The notes: generated from the letters alone by a model not told the origin. Shown: positions 8,654-18,550, numbered from the stretch's first letter. The stretch: 64,000 nt of DNA from Verrucomicrobiota bacterium (GCA_026397915.1 JAPLTX010000059.1:240129-304128); one strand, 5' to 3'. Made by a program: numbers and translations.

Positions 8654-10083
8654 TACGGCTTGGGCGTCGCAGACTTCACGGCCTTATACAGCAACGCGCC
8701 ACGATCGTCGTAGAAGCTGAACTCTGCCGTCTTGTCCGGCGTGACCGTCACTTGCAGGAACCCGCCGGACTTCTCGGTCTGGGCATAGGGTTGCTTGATA
8801 AGACCCTTGGGGTCGGTGGACGCGGGATTGCCCGGCTTGGGGCCGAGGCGCGAGTTTTCGTCGTTGAGCGCTCCGCAGCAAAACTCTTCGTAGCCGCTCG
8901 GATGGATGGAGTGGTATTGCCAGTGGCGGTCGCCGCAAAGGATGAAGACGTTCTTCATGCCTCGCTCCTTGAGCCACGCGAAGAAGGCGTCGCCTTCCTT
9001 GCGGAAGCCATCGGGGTTGGTGTGGTTGTCGCGCTTCGTCCCGTCGTCGGGGCCGATCATCGGCGTGGGCGAGATAATCAGCCTGAACGTCGCATCACTG
9101 TTGCGCAGGGACTGCATCAACCACGCCCTCTGGTTGGCGCCCCAGATGGATTTCTGCGGGCCATCAGTCATTGAGTTTGCGCTGCGATAGTCGCGGCCTT
9201 CGAGCATCCAGACCTGGAGGAACTTGCTGACGCGGTAGGTGCGGTAGGTGATCGGCTTCTTTTCGGCCGGGTCCACGACCGGAACCTGTTCGAGGAATGT
9301 GCTGATGCCGAGCGAGTGAGACGGCGCCTTGTCGCCGGTGGGGTCGGCGTCGTTGTAGCGGTAATCGTGGTCGTCCTTGAGCCAGTAGGCCGGCACATCG
9401 CCGAGGAGCGAGACGAGCCGCAGCTGGACGAACTGCTCGTGCCACTTGCGCCGCATCTCCGGCTGCGTTGTGGCGGCCTTCGCCGCAGGATGATCGTAGT
9501 AAACACTGTCGCCGGCCCCGACGAAGAAGTCCGGTTGCAGTTTTCGGATCGCCTCCATCGAGGGATAACCCAGCTTCCTGTCCTCGGCCGGGGCCGCGCC
9601 TTCGCCGGTGCCTTTCGGGCCTTTGTGAAAAAAGGCGTAGTTCATGCAGTTGCCGATGACGAACTTCACCGCGGTCTCCGCGTCGGTCGCCGGCAGTGTC
9701 TTGAAGCTGTGCACTGAGCCGGGCTTCGCGGACTCGCGGGTCTCGCCGAAACTCAGCCGGTAGAAATACTTCGTGCCGGGCTGCAAGCCGGTGACTTTCG
9801 TCTTCACGATGAAATCGCGCTCCTCTGTCGCTTCGAGCCACTCAGTCCGGACCATCTCACGAAACTCCGCCTCCTTCGCCAACTCAAAGCACGCCCAGCC
9901 TGGCGCGCCGGGCACGTCGCCATCTTTCAAGCCGTCGGTGGCGGTGAGGCGTGATTGCAGAATAACAGTCGCCTGTGTCGGCTCGCCGGCCATCTCGCCT
10001 TGGGCGTGGAACAGTGGCTGGGCTGCGCTCTCGACAGCGATCATCAACACGGTGGTCAGAACAGTGGTAATAATGGTCTTCAT
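8653..10083 (-). CDS. PhoD-like alkaline phosphatase/phosphodiesterase, secreted
   Basis: 476 residues with an N-terminal hydrophobic signal (about 1-21). An N-terminal fibronectin-like part (TGLQPGTKYFYRLSFGET) precedes a metallophosphatase core with the PhoD metal-ligand blocks GAGDSVYYDH, LKDDHDYRYND and ILCGDRHWQYHS. The family uses Fe/Ca or similar metals to hydrolyse phosphate mono- and diesters outside the cytoplasm. Here it lies inside a sugar-degradation operon, 9 bases downstream of a URO-D-like gene and overlapping the large glycosidase by one base, so it may remove phosphate substituents from the glycan (inference). ATG 10083 is preceded by an AGGAA-type site. Confidence 0.9.
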   Translation of the reverse strand: MKTIITTVLTTVLMIAVESAAQPLFHAQGEMAGEPTQATVILQSRLTATDGLKDGDVPGAPGWACFELAKEAEFREMVRTEWLEATEERDFIVKTKVTGLQPGTKYFYRLSFGETRESAKPGSVHSFKTLPATDAETAVKFVIGNCMNYAFFHKGPKGTGEGAAPAEDRKLGYPSMEAIRKLQPDFFVGAGDSVYYDHPAAKAATTQPEMRRKWHEQFVQLRLVSLLGDVPAYWLKDDHDYRYNDADPTGDKAPSHSLGISTFLEQVPVVDPAEKKPITYRTYRVSKFLQVWMLEGRDYRSANSMTDGPQKSIWGANQRAWLMQSLRNSDATFRLIISPTPMIGPDDGTKRDNHTNPDGFRKEGDAFFAWLKERGMKNVFILCGDRHWQYHSIHPSGYEEFCCGALNDENSRLGPKPGNPASTDPKGLIKQPYAQTEKSGGFLQVTVTPDKTAEFSFYDDRGALLYKAVKSATPKP

Positions 10084-10092
10084 ATTTCGTTC

Positions 10093-11400
10093 CTACTTCA
10101 GTGACTCGTGCGACAACTCCATCGCGATACGCGCCCAATCCCAGAGCCGTTCCGGGTGGTAGCGCACGGTGGAAATGTCCTTCATGATAAACTCAACATG
10201 CGCGCCAACGGCGCGAGCCTTCTCGGCCACGCGCGCCATCTCGGCGCGGGCCAGTTCCGGCCGCCAGCCGTCCTCGGCCAGCACAGCAGGATTCGGCTTG
10301 TAACTCCAGACGAAATTCGAGCCGATGTCGCTCGCGACGCGGTCGAGGTTGCAGCGGTAGTTGACGGAAATCTTCCGCAGGTTCGGGATGCGGCGGAGGA
10401 TTTCCATCTTCTTGTCGAGCGGCTCACAACAGCCGTAATAGGTCAGGCCGAATCGCTTCAGCCAGCGCAGGTCATGCTTCACGGCAAACTCCCAATGCAT
10501 CTCCGGCGACACCTCCGAGAAAATCTGCGCGTTGGAGCAGCCCCACATGTTGTGCGGCTTGACGTAGTGCAGATTGAAGTCTTCGCCGGGCAACTCGCGT
10601 GTATAACCGTAGCCGCCGGAGCCGATGCGGGTGTTGTCGCAGTCGAGCGATAGCAGGTTCATCGCAACGAACTGGTCGAGTTCCGTCATCCACGCGTCGG
10701 TCATGCGCTCGACGGCGGCGTTGACGAGGTCGGGCCGCTCATAGAGATCGAGCATCGCTTCCTCGATGCCCCACCAACGGATAAGCCAGTCCCACGGCGT
10801 GAACCAGATGTGCGTCTGGCCGACTTTCTTCACCGGCAGGATACTGGCATAAACGTCGTTCATCGCCGCGAACCGAAACGCCGTCGCCTGCTCGTTGTGC
10901 GTGATGACCGGCATCTTGATCTTGTCGAGGTCAGCGAAGTCACTGATCTGGATGTGGTAGTGGCGTGAGACAACGTCGTTGGCTTCGTCGGTCTTGACGA
11001 CATCCACCTGCTCCATGATGCCGAAGTCGCTGCTGTGGATGGCGAGCGGACAGGCGAGAAAGTCGCTGATGATCATATCGCCTGGCAGATGATACCACTG
11101 GTAAAGCGTCCGGCGCAATTCGACCTCCTGCTCGCGCGCCCAAGGATGCTCGCACTGGAGCGTCAACTCATCGCCGACGTTCATCTCGTGCCAGCAGACC
11201 TCGTTAATCCAAACCATCGGCCGCACCGACTGGAGGTCGTTAAGTTTCTGCCAGAGCATGGCTTTCTCGCGATGGACGGGCAGCGCGGCGATGGCGGCGA
11301 GTTCACCGGCGAGGCGGCGGAGGATGTCCTTATCGCGTGAGCCGAGTTTGATCTCCTCGGCCAGTGGCATCGGTGTGTGGTGGCTCGGATCGTGAAGCAT
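10093..11400 (-). CDS. URO-D-family protein, YGCCEP subgroup
   Basis: 435 residues if translated from ATG 11400 (MLHDPSHHTPMPLAEEI); a start ten codons in (MPLAEEI) is possible. It belongs to the uroporphyrinogen decarboxylase/methyltransferase superfamily but to a different subgroup from the copy at 164-1243. Its hallmark is LTYYGCCEPLDKKMEIL, with paired cysteines at the position where MtaA-like proteins have zinc ligands, followed by IPNLRKISVNYRCNLDRVASDIG. There is no signal peptide, so it is cytoplasmic. It follows the second fucosidase by 11 bases and precedes phoD by 9, so it is transcribed with glycan-degrading enzymes. The reaction is unknown; heme synthesis is unlikely from the context. 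Confidence 0.78.
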   Translation of the reverse strand: MLHDPSHHTPMPLAEEIKLGSRDKDILRRLAGELAAIAALPVHREKAMLWQKLNDLQSVRPMVWINEVCWHEMNVGDELTLQCEHPWAREQEVELRRTLYQWYHLPGDMIISDFLACPLAIHSSDFGIMEQVDVVKTDEANDVVSRHYHIQISDFADLDKIKMPVITHNEQATAFRFAAMNDVYASILPVKKVGQTHIWFTPWDWLIRWWGIEEAMLDLYERPDLVNAAVERMTDAWMTELDQFVAMNLLSLDCDNTRIGSGGYGYTRELPGEDFNLHYVKPHNMWGCSNAQIFSEVSPEMHWEFAVKHDLRWLKRFGLTYYGCCEPLDKKMEILRRIPNLRKISVNYRCNLDRVASDIGSNFVWSYKPNPAVLAEDGWRPELARAEMARVAEKARAVGAHVEFIMKDISTVRYHPERLWDWARIAMELSHESLK

Positions 11401-11411
11401 GCCGTCTCTTT

Positions 11412-13163
11412 CTACTCCATTGGTGCGAACAACTGAAACTCCCAAATTGAAGGCCCTTCGATAGTCTTCAGCAGGTTCAGCCGGACATGCCGGCCGACCA
11501 CGGGGGCAAACTTGATGTTCAGGTCTTCGCCGATGGTTGTGCCGCGATGAAAGGTCTTCCAGTCGCCGTTGGTTTTCACCTGCAACTCGAACTCCTTTAC
11601 CCGGCCATAAGGCTCGCTGATCGCCGCGCGGTCGAAAGTTTTCGGCTCGCCGAGGTCCACTTCCAGCCAGCAGGAGTGCGTGCCATAGTCGCAACCCCAG
11701 CGCGTGTCGAGGTCACCATCCACGGCCTTGTCGGGTGCGTAGGTTTCGCTCTTTCGGAACCAGTTCGAGGCGGTAGCTTTCTTGCCGGTAGTCAACGATG
11801 GCGCGGTGGTGTTCTTCGGTTTGATAACGGGGATGTCTTTGGCGGGACCGTCGAGTTCGAGCTTCACGATGGTGTCAACCGCGTCGCGCTGTGCGGCAGG
11901 GACGCTGACTTCGATGCCGGCGTCGGTTTGCTTCACCGTCGCCTTGCCGCCGGTGAGGACGGTGTATTTCACGATGCGCGGCTTTATCGGCGGCAGCGTG
12001 ATCGTGTTTGCGGGCCAACGGAAGATGTGGAGATAGATGGCGTTGTCTTTGCGCGTCGAGCCGCCCCACCAAGCGCCGCCTGGCATCTGGAAACGCGTGC
12101 GGTCGTGTCCGAACTGCCGTCTGCCCATGTCCGGCGCCACGAACGGTCCGCCGCGCGTCGCGTAGATGCTCTCGCCGTATTTCCGCAGCCACTGGCCGAT
12201 CTTGCGGAAACTCTCGACCTGGCGCGGTTCGATCCGGCCATCGGGCATCGGATTGGTATTGAGCGCGAGATTGCCGTCGCCCACCGCGCACGCCACGAGC
12301 ATCTGGATGCCGTCGGTGTAGGGTTTCAGCTTGTCATCAGGCTTCCACGACCACTGCGTGCCGAGCGTGATGCAACTCTCCCACGGCTGGTCGAACTGGC
12401 AACGCCCGACGTATTGCTCCGGCGTGACGTAGTCACCGGAAATTCCGCAGCGGTTGTTGATGATCAGGTGCGGCTGGATCGAGCGCGCCATCTTGAACAG
12501 ATTCTCCGCGTCCCATTGCTTCGCCGTGCCGCCGAGACCGTCGAACCACAGGCCGTCAATGCGCCCGTAGTTTGTCAGCAGTTCGCGAATCTGGCCGTGG
12601 AGGTAGGCGATATAACGCTCGTGGTGTCCGCCGCAGAAGTCGGGATGATGCCAGTCGGGCTGCGAGTAATAGACGATGAGTTTCATGCCCGTATCGTGGC
12701 AGGCGTCAGCGATCTCCTTCATCACGTCCACTTTCCACGCCGACTCCGGCCCGGTGCTCTTGTAGTCGGTCAGCTTCGTGTCGAAGAGACAGAAACCGTC
12801 GTGATGCTTGATGAGGAAGACAAGGTATCGCGCGCCGGTGTCCTGCGCGATCTTCACCCATTCGCGGGCGTTGAACTTGTCCGGCTTCCACTTCTTGTAG
12901 AGGTTGTCATAAACCGCCGCCGGTGTCGGCCCCTTGCCGCCGCGCACGCCGGCTCTCATGCCCCACGTCGGCACGCCGCGTGACCAACCAATCTCCAGCC
13001 CCGTCAGCGAAACTGGCCCCCAGCAGATGAACATCCCGAACCGCATGTCCTTCCACGCTTCGACAACTTCAGGCTTGGACTTGAGCATGTCCCAGCCGAC
13101 GTCGGCTGCCGTGCAGCAACCGCCAGCCAGCAGCCATGCGAGCGTCAGCAGGAATTTTTTCAC
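11412..13163 (-). CDS. Secreted alpha-L-fucosidase, GH29, with F5/8-type-C domain
   Basis: 583 residues from a GTG at 13163. The GTG overlaps the upstream stop as GTGA and follows a strong AAAGGAG site. A signal peptide covers about 1-19. The GH29 barrel shows MRFGMFICWGPVSLTGLEIGW, LIKHHDGFCLFDT and GLWFDG, with the presumed nucleophile Asp near residue 206, and a discoidin-like C-terminus ends FEFQLF. It is clearly paralogous to the fucosidase at 1662-3374 but differs by an insertion after GIGWSRGVP and one around GRRQFGHDRTRF. It probably acts on another linkage or branch of the same glycan. Second gene of operon B. Confidence 0.94.
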   Translation of the reverse strand: MKKFLLTLAWLLAGGCCTAADVGWDMLKSKPEVVEAWKDMRFGMFICWGPVSLTGLEIGWSRGVPTWGMRAGVRGGKGPTPAAVYDNLYKKWKPDKFNAREWVKIAQDTGARYLVFLIKHHDGFCLFDTKLTDYKSTGPESAWKVDVMKEIADACHDTGMKLIVYYSQPDWHHPDFCGGHHERYIAYLHGQIRELLTNYGRIDGLWFDGLGGTAKQWDAENLFKMARSIQPHLIINNRCGISGDYVTPEQYVGRCQFDQPWESCITLGTQWSWKPDDKLKPYTDGIQMLVACAVGDGNLALNTNPMPDGRIEPRQVESFRKIGQWLRKYGESIYATRGGPFVAPDMGRRQFGHDRTRFQMPGGAWWGGSTRKDNAIYLHIFRWPANTITLPPIKPRIVKYTVLTGGKATVKQTDAGIEVSVPAAQRDAVDTIVKLELDGPAKDIPVIKPKNTTAPSLTTGKKATASNWFRKSETYAPDKAVDGDLDTRWGCDYGTHSCWLEVDLGEPKTFDRAAISEPYGRVKEFELQVKTNGDWKTFHRGTTIGEDLNIKFAPVVGRHVRLNLLKTIEGPSIWEFQLFAPME

Positions 13164-16100
13164 GGTTTTGCTCCTTTCAACACAACCGTCGCAACCGGAT
13201 TGGGGAGGACGGTGAAACCAAGCCGCCCGTCCTTCTCCTTGAGTGCAAGCGTTTTGTCGCCACCGGCAAGCATCGCCTGTCGCACGCCACCGAGTCGTTG
13301 TGCTGCCAGCGAAACTTCGACCGGCTTCGGCCGGTAATCCTTCGCCGGCACGGCAGCGTCAATCACGTGCAGCACGCGTGATTCGCCGACGCGCGTCAAA
13401 ATGAAGCGGAAGCGGCGCGCGTCGTCCGCGCTAACGGTGAGCGACGGCTCGCCGAGCGCAGTGCGGCACAGGGCGGCCCAGAATGGTGAGTTTTCGCTGA
13501 GGGTGGTTGACGGGGCGAGATAGGCACGGCCCTTGCCGAAACGGTTGCACAGCAGGGCGGGAGATTTGTCGGGATTCTCGAAGCGGGCAAGAACCTCGGC
13601 AGTCGTTGGCTCGACGGCAACGGCGGGTGGCGGCAGCGACAGGCCTTTCAAGTTATGGAGTGATGCGAATTCGATGCGCACCGGCTCGAACTTGCCGCTG
13701 GCGTAGTTGCGGCCGGAGCGGTCGAGGATGCGGATGCCTTCCACGTCGGCGTGCTGGCGGTCGTCGCCGTTGAATAGCTCGCGCAGGATTTTCACGCGGA
13801 CGCGGCTGGTCTTTACCGGCGCGTCCAGCTTCGCAACGATCTTGCGTTCCTTCGCGCCGCGGATGGATTTCGCCACGCGCCAACCGCTGCCATCGGGCAA
13901 CTCGATGTCCGCGTCGCTCACCAGATACGAGTCTGGGCGGCTGATGAGTTCGACTGTTTCCACCTCGACTGGTTCCGGCAGCGTGACTTCCGCCCAATGC
14001 GGCATCGGTGTGCCAGTGGACGCCCAGGCGGTGCGCGGGTCATCGTCGAGCAGGTTGGCAGCGGCGAACTGGTCGCTGTATTCGGAGTCCACCTTGACCG
14101 TCGCGCCTTGCAGCTTCTTCGCGAAGCGAACAGCGCCTTTGACGTTCGCACCGAAAACCTCCGCTAGCGGACCGACGTTGCCGAACGCGATAAGGGTGCC
14201 GCCGGCCTTCACGTAGTCGCGCAACCGTTCGTCCAGACGGCTTTGCGGCGGCACAAGGATGGCGGGAAGCGCCGGCGGCGACTGATCCGCGGCGATCCAT
14301 TGGCTGAACACGCCCGCCTTTGCCAGCGCGTCGCTGGCGGCGTTGGCGCCAGAGCCATGAATGATGCCCACGTCGGCGGCCGGCTGCGCGCCTTCGAGCC
14401 ACGGCTGCACTTTGCGGAACCATGCGCCGACGGCTTTCGCACGTTGCACATCCTCGCCAAATCTTCCGTCGTGGCCGGGCGTGAGCGCGAAATTCACGCC
14501 CGCGCCCTGGCAGACGGCAATGGCGGTGGCGGCGATGGCTTGCTCGACGGTGAGGCTCGCGGGCGGCGGCGCATCCTCCAGCGGCGTGAACCACGAGCTG
14601 ACGAGCAGCAGGTTGATGTCGAGCGGCTTCGGCAACGCCCACGCCATGCGCGCGAGCTTCTCGTTGTGCGCGAAACTGTGGCCTTCGTTGAAAAGGTATT
14701 GCAGCCGCGAGCCGACCTGTTCGGTCCAGACGCCGCCGCCGAGGAACGAACTGCCGGAACCGTTGGAGGTAAACACGCACCGGTACTGCCGCCGCTCGCG
14801 CCGGATCGCCTCAGCCTCATCCAGATAACCGGCCAGCGTGCGCGCGTTGAACTCGGCGAGCTGCGGCGGCGTAGCTTTATCGAACGGCTCGCCGAACATC
14901 TTCTGGTAGCCGCGCGCGGTCCATTCGCTGGTCGTGTTGAACCGCTCGTGAAAGATGTCGTGCCAGATGCCGTGGATGGGACCGTAGTTGCCGAGGATTT
15001 CGCGCACCTGATCCAGGCACTTCGCGCGGAACGGCGAGTGGAGCGTCTGGTAGCGTGTCGGCCAGCGCGCGCCGAAGACGATCGGTTTGCCGTCGAGGCC
15101 AATGAGCGACCACGGGTCGAACTCCGGGTTGCCGTCGCTGACGGCGTTGAAGTAGAGCACGAGCGGCAACCCGCCGCGTTGGCAAGCCGCGGCCAATTCG
15201 CGCACGAAGTCGCGCTTGGTCTTGAAGTTCGTCGTTTTGGTGTCGTGGAAGACCAGCCCGTCAATCCACTTGTCGTAAAAGACGAGGTGGCTGGCGCCAA
15301 CCTCCTTGAAATCCTTCACCCACTGGTCGGCGTCGAACCGGTTGCCGAGGTTTTTCATCCACTGCTGGATGGTGTAAGGCTTCAGCGGCTCGTAGATGAA
15401 GCCAGTCATGACGCTGAGAGTCGGCGCCGTGTGCCAACAGGGACGGGAAACAGCGGCGTGAGGTTTGGTGGCAAAGTCAAAAGGCTTGCCGGTGAAATAG
15501 CGCGCCAGCGTGGCGATACCGCGGTCGTTGCCTTTGAAAGACTCGATGGGCTGGCTCAGATACGTTGGCACCGGCAGCGGCAGCGAGTCGGGACTGGGTC
15601 GGCTGAAACCGTAGATGCCATAGGCGGTCATCGCGGGATCCGAGAGAATCTCGCGCGTCTTGTGCCGGTCGCCCCAGCCCGTGAGACACAGCAACTGTCG
15701 CGTGCGCGGGCCGAACATCGGCGCGACCTCCTTCATCGCCGCGGGCGTGCCGGCTTCGTCCATCATCCAGTCCACCTCCTTCAGCATCGGTGAATTGGCG
15801 ATAGCGGCGTCGTGGACTTTGTTGCATGAGAGCCAGATGACACACGCAGGGTTGGCGCTTTTGGCCGCGTTGCGGATGCGCGTCCAGCAGCGGTCAATCG
15901 CCTTGCGCTCGTAGGTGAGCTTGTCATCCAGCGTCAGCTTGTCTTCGCCGGGAAACGGCTTGGCGAGCAGCTGTTCATAGAGCTTCTTTTCCGCCTCCAA
16001 CCATTTGCCGCCGGTCGCTTTCTTGCGGACGGCGTCGGTCGGGCACCACACCCAGTCAATCATGAAGCCGTCCATGCCGCTCTTGCGCAGCGCGTCCTCG

Positions 16101-17515
16101 ATGGAGGCAGCGAGATAATCGAGATAGGAGTCCGTGAACGGAATGTGGTAGGCGCTGGGGAAATCGTAGCTAAGGTCGGGATGTTGCTGGCCCCAGAGCG
16201 TGTTCGCGCCGACGCAAAAGTAGCCCATCACCAGCATCCGCTTCGCGTGGCCGAGCTTGACGACCTCGCGCAGGAAGTCGTGCTTCAGGCTCGGTTGTTC
16301 CGGAACGACGCCGTTACGATACCACGCGTAACCATTGCAGGAGACCGCGAACGTCTGGATGACGTTGCAACCGAGTTGCTCATACCACGCGACATGCTCG
16401 ACCGGGTCGGCATTGGCCCAGAGTCCCGGTTTCGCAAACCCATTCGGCCCGCCCGGTCCCCAGTTAAAGTCCACGCAGAACGCCTTGATCGGGGGCTGTG
16501 CCTCTGGTGGTTCGGGCGCGCGGCTGCGGATCATCTCGCCGACCTTGCGCAGCGTCCGCACGTCAATCTCGCGCAGCCGGCCGGCGTAGTCGGGGCCGAC
16601 ATCGAGCGCGAACACGTTGCCGAACTTTACCGCGCCGAGGTAGTCGCGATAGAGTTTTTCGGCGGGAAGACAGAGGCCGTCGTGAATCGGCAGCGAGTAG
16701 AACCACATCGCGCCGCCCTTGTGCGGCGGCAGGATCGGATAGGTGAACTCCGCGAGCCGGTAGCTCTTGCTCGGCGCGTCCTTCATGTGCGGCCCGGCCG
16801 CGGTGTGATCGTCGAGCGGGCCGGGCCGGCCCATCTCGCCGAGCCGGATGTCAGCGCCAGCTTGGTCGCCGTGGTTGAAGCCGACAAAGCAGCCGGGCTG
16901 AAGCGATTTGCAGAACGCGATTGTCTCCGCGTGGCTCAAGCCACCGTCGCCGACGGCGTGGTCGAACCAGATGTATTCGACCGAGCCGTATTGCGTGAGC
17001 AGTTCCTTGAGCTGCGCCTTTTTTATCTCCGGGTTTCTGCCAACACCGGCTTTCCAACCTTTGCCGTCGGCCGCGCCCGGCCACGTCCAATCGCCCTCCG
17101 AGAAATACAGCGCCAGCTTGATGCCGTGCTTGTCGCAGGACTTCTTCAACTCGGCGAGCACGTCGCGGCCAAGCGGCGACTTCGTCACTTTTCTATCCGT
17201 CGTCTTCGTGTCCCAGAGACAGAAGCCGTCGTGGTGCTTCGTGAGAAACAGGATGTAGCCCATGCCGGCTTCCTTCGCCGTGCGCGCCCACTGGTCGGTA
17301 TCGCAGCCTGTGGCCTTGAAGAAGCTCACGTCGGTGACGCCCGGCGTCCATTCCTTGCCGGAGAAGGTGCTGAACGACCAGCAGATGAACATGCCCCACT
17401 TCAGCGTCTTCAATTCCTCGGCGCGCTTGGCCATGTCCATCGCCCCCGCCGTAAGAACTGGTGATCCCGATCCAACAACAAGACATGCCAACAGGGTGAC
17501 AAGGATTCTCTTCAT
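13160..17515 (-). CDS. Giant three-barrel GH29-like glycoside hydrolase
   Basis: 1451 residues, two to three times a normal fucosidase. After a signal peptide, residues about 30-340 form a GH29 barrel (KWGMFICWSF, TKHHDGFCLWDT, IWFDHAVGDG with Asp near 183). About 345-690 is a second barrel-like region (IKAFCVDFNWGPGG, DGFMIDWVWCPTD). About 700-1040 is a third, fucosidase-like barrel (FYDKWIDGLVFHDTKTT, GIWHDIF). About 1040-1145 resembles the beta-galactosidase trimerisation/amidotransferase fold (VGIIHGSGAN, VKAGGTLIAFGN), interrupted by a discoidin-like module at about 1147-1270, and the protein ends in a beta domain. First gene of operon B, with an AAAGGAACACC ribosome site. Which barrels are catalytic is not settled. 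Confidence 0.85.
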   Translation of the reverse strand: MKRILVTLLACLVVGSGSPVLTAGAMDMAKRAEELKTLKWGMFICWSFSTFSGKEWTPGVTDVSFFKATGCDTDQWARTAKEAGMGYILFLTKHHDGFCLWDTKTTDRKVTKSPLGRDVLAELKKSCDKHGIKLALYFSEGDWTWPGAADGKGWKAGVGRNPEIKKAQLKELLTQYGSVEYIWFDHAVGDGGLSHAETIAFCKSLQPGCFVGFNHGDQAGADIRLGEMGRPGPLDDHTAAGPHMKDAPSKSYRLAEFTYPILPPHKGGAMWFYSLPIHDGLCLPAEKLYRDYLGAVKFGNVFALDVGPDYAGRLREIDVRTLRKVGEMIRSRAPEPPEAQPPIKAFCVDFNWGPGGPNGFAKPGLWANADPVEHVAWYEQLGCNVIQTFAVSCNGYAWYRNGVVPEQPSLKHDFLREVVKLGHAKRMLVMGYFCVGANTLWGQQHPDLSYDFPSAYHIPFTDSYLDYLAASIEDALRKSGMDGFMIDWVWCPTDAVRKKATGGKWLEAEKKLYEQLLAKPFPGEDKLTLDDKLTYERKAIDRCWTRIRNAAKSANPACVIWLSCNKVHDAAIANSPMLKEVDWMMDEAGTPAAMKEVAPMFGPRTRQLLCLTGWGDRHKTREILSDPAMTAYGIYGFSRPSPDSLPLPVPTYLSQPIESFKGNDRGIATLARYFTGKPFDFATKPHAAVSRPCWHTAPTLSVMTGFIYEPLKPYTIQQWMKNLGNRFDADQWVKDFKEVGASHLVFYDKWIDGLVFHDTKTTNFKTKRDFVRELAAACQRGGLPLVLYFNAVSDGNPEFDPWSLIGLDGKPIVFGARWPTRYQTLHSPFRAKCLDQVREILGNYGPIHGIWHDIFHERFNTTSEWTARGYQKMFGEPFDKATPPQLAEFNARTLAGYLDEAEAIRRERRQYRCVFTSNGSGSSFLGGGVWTEQVGSRLQYLFNEGHSFAHNEKLARMAWALPKPLDINLLLVSSWFTPLEDAPPPASLTVEQAIAATAIAVCQGAGVNFALTPGHDGRFGEDVQRAKAVGAWFRKVQPWLEGAQPAADVGIIHGSGANAASDALAKAGVFSQWIAADQSPPALPAILVPPQSRLDERLRDYVKAGGTLIAFGNVGPLAEVFGANVKGAVRFAKKLQGATVKVDSEYSDQFAAANLLDDDPRTAWASTGTPMPHWAEVTLPEPVEVETVELISRPDSYLVSDADIELPDGSGWRVAKSIRGAKERKIVAKLDAPVKTSRVRVKILRELFNGDDRQHADVEGIRILDRSGRNYASGKFEPVRIEFASLHNLKGLSLPPPAVAVEPTTAEVLARFENPDKSPALLCNRFGKGRAYLAPSTTLSENSPFWAALCRTALGEPSLTVSADDARRFRFILTRVGESRVLHVIDAAVPAKDYRPKPVEVSLAAQRLGGVRQAMLAGGDKTLALKEKDGRLGFTVLPNPVATVVLKGAKP

Positions 17516-17668
17516 GGTGTTCCTTTCGCGAACCGGACACTCAGACGAGCACGGATGCTACTGCAATCAGTCGCACGGGTCTATGTCTGTTCCTCCTTTT
17601 CCTGTATCCTTTTCGCCGCAGTGCCGGGCGCGACATTCGCGTTGACACGCGCCAGCCAGACAACTTGA
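17516..17668. promoter_or_regulatory. Divergent region between the triple-barrel hydrolase and second AraC gene
   Basis: 153-base gap that must hold the promoters of operon B (leftward) and of the AraC-family gene (rightward). The only consensus-like element noted is TTGACA at 17642-17647, but a -10 at normal spacing would overlap the annotated AraC ATG, so I do not assign it. The TTGRATATTGAAC repeats of the first AraC region are not present here, which suggests different operator specificity. Confidence 0.4.
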
Positions 17669-18550
17669 ATGCCCGCGATGTCCTTTTCTTCAACACGCCG
17701 CACCAACACCGGCGCCTACACAACGCCGTTTTCGAATACGGGCATCGAGTTCTTCCCGCTCGGCGTGCTGCCGGGACACTCCGGCGTCGTGCTGCACGAG
17801 AGCGGTTGCCTGCGCTGCAACCGCGACTGGAACTTCCCAAACATGTTCAGCCCGTTCTGGCGGCTGATCTACGACTTCCGGCGCGGCCACAAGATTGTCT
17901 TCCCCGACCGCGAGGTGGCACTCGGTCCCGACCGGATCGTGTTGTTGCCGGACCATCATCGCTGCCATTTCCGAGAGACGCGACCGACGCCAACGTTCTG
18001 GCTGCATTTCAGCCACCCACGCCGGCCCGTGCCACGCCAGCCGCTCCCGATTGAACTCACGCCGTCGCGCACGGAGATGAACTTGATTGACGACCTCGTG
18101 GCGTTGTTCGGCGGTCGCCACAACGAAGAGAACCGCGAGCGGACTTTCCGGCTCAGCATCGCGCTGTTACAGGTTGTTCTGAGCCGACCGGAGATTCGAT
18201 GGTTGAAGGAAAAGCCGGAAAGCCTGTTGCAGACGGTGCGCTTCATCGAGCAGCATCACGCCGAGCCAATCTACAACCCGCAACTGGCGCGGCTGGCAAA
18301 CATGTCCACCACAAGCTTCGTGGAAGAATTCCGCCACTGCCAGGGTGTGACGCCGGCGCGCTTCATCGCCCAAGTGCGCATCCGCGAAACGTGCAACCTG
18401 CTCGCCAACACCGCGCTGAGCCTCGATGAGATCGCTGAAAAGACCGGCTTCCCGAACCGCGCCTATCTCTCCCGCGTCTTCAAGCGCGTCACGGGCGAGT
18501 CCCCCGCCCACTTCCGCCGCGACCACGCCGTCTCGGTCATCAGCGGCTGA
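17669..18550 (+). CDS. AraC-family transcriptional regulator
   Basis: 293 residues from ATG 17669; an in-frame ATG at 17678 is an equally possible start. The N-terminal domain is a short cupin-type sensor (NTGIEFFPLGVLPGHSGVVLHESGC, then VALGPDRIVLLPDHHRCHF). The C-terminal 100 residues contain both AraC helix-turn-helix units: NPQLARLANMSTTSFVEEFR, then LSLDEIAEKTGFPNRAYLSR and GESPAHFRR. It diverges from operon B and is its probable regulator. It differs clearly in sequence from the AraC protein at 3475, so the two operons are probably separately controlled. Its 3' end overlaps the convergent isomerase gene by 11 bases. Confidence 0.92.
   Translation: MPAMSFSSTRRTNTGAYTTPFSNTGIEFFPLGVLPGHSGVVLHESGCLRCNRDWNFPNMFSPFWRLIYDFRRGHKIVFPDREVALGPDRIVLLPDHHRCHFRETRPTPTFWLHFSHPRRPVPRQPLPIELTPSRTEMNLIDDLVALFGGRHNEENRERTFRLSIALLQVVLSRPEIRWLKEKPESLLQTVRFIEQHHAEPIYNPQLARLANMSTTSFVEEFRHCQGVTPARFIAQVRIRETCNLLANTALSLDEIAEKTGFPNRAYLSRVFKRVTGESPAHFRRDHAVSVISG

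Noticed and set aside
17642..17670. TTGACA promoter for the second AraC gene
   Set aside because: A -10 at normal spacing would fall on the start codon. It would work only if translation begins at 17678 or later, which I cannot show.
1..18550. Sulfated fucoidan utilisation locus
   Set aside because: Three GH29-type proteins are present, but no sulfatase with a CxPxR-type formylglycine motif was seen in the region. An unsulfated or methylated deoxy-sugar glycan fits equally or better.
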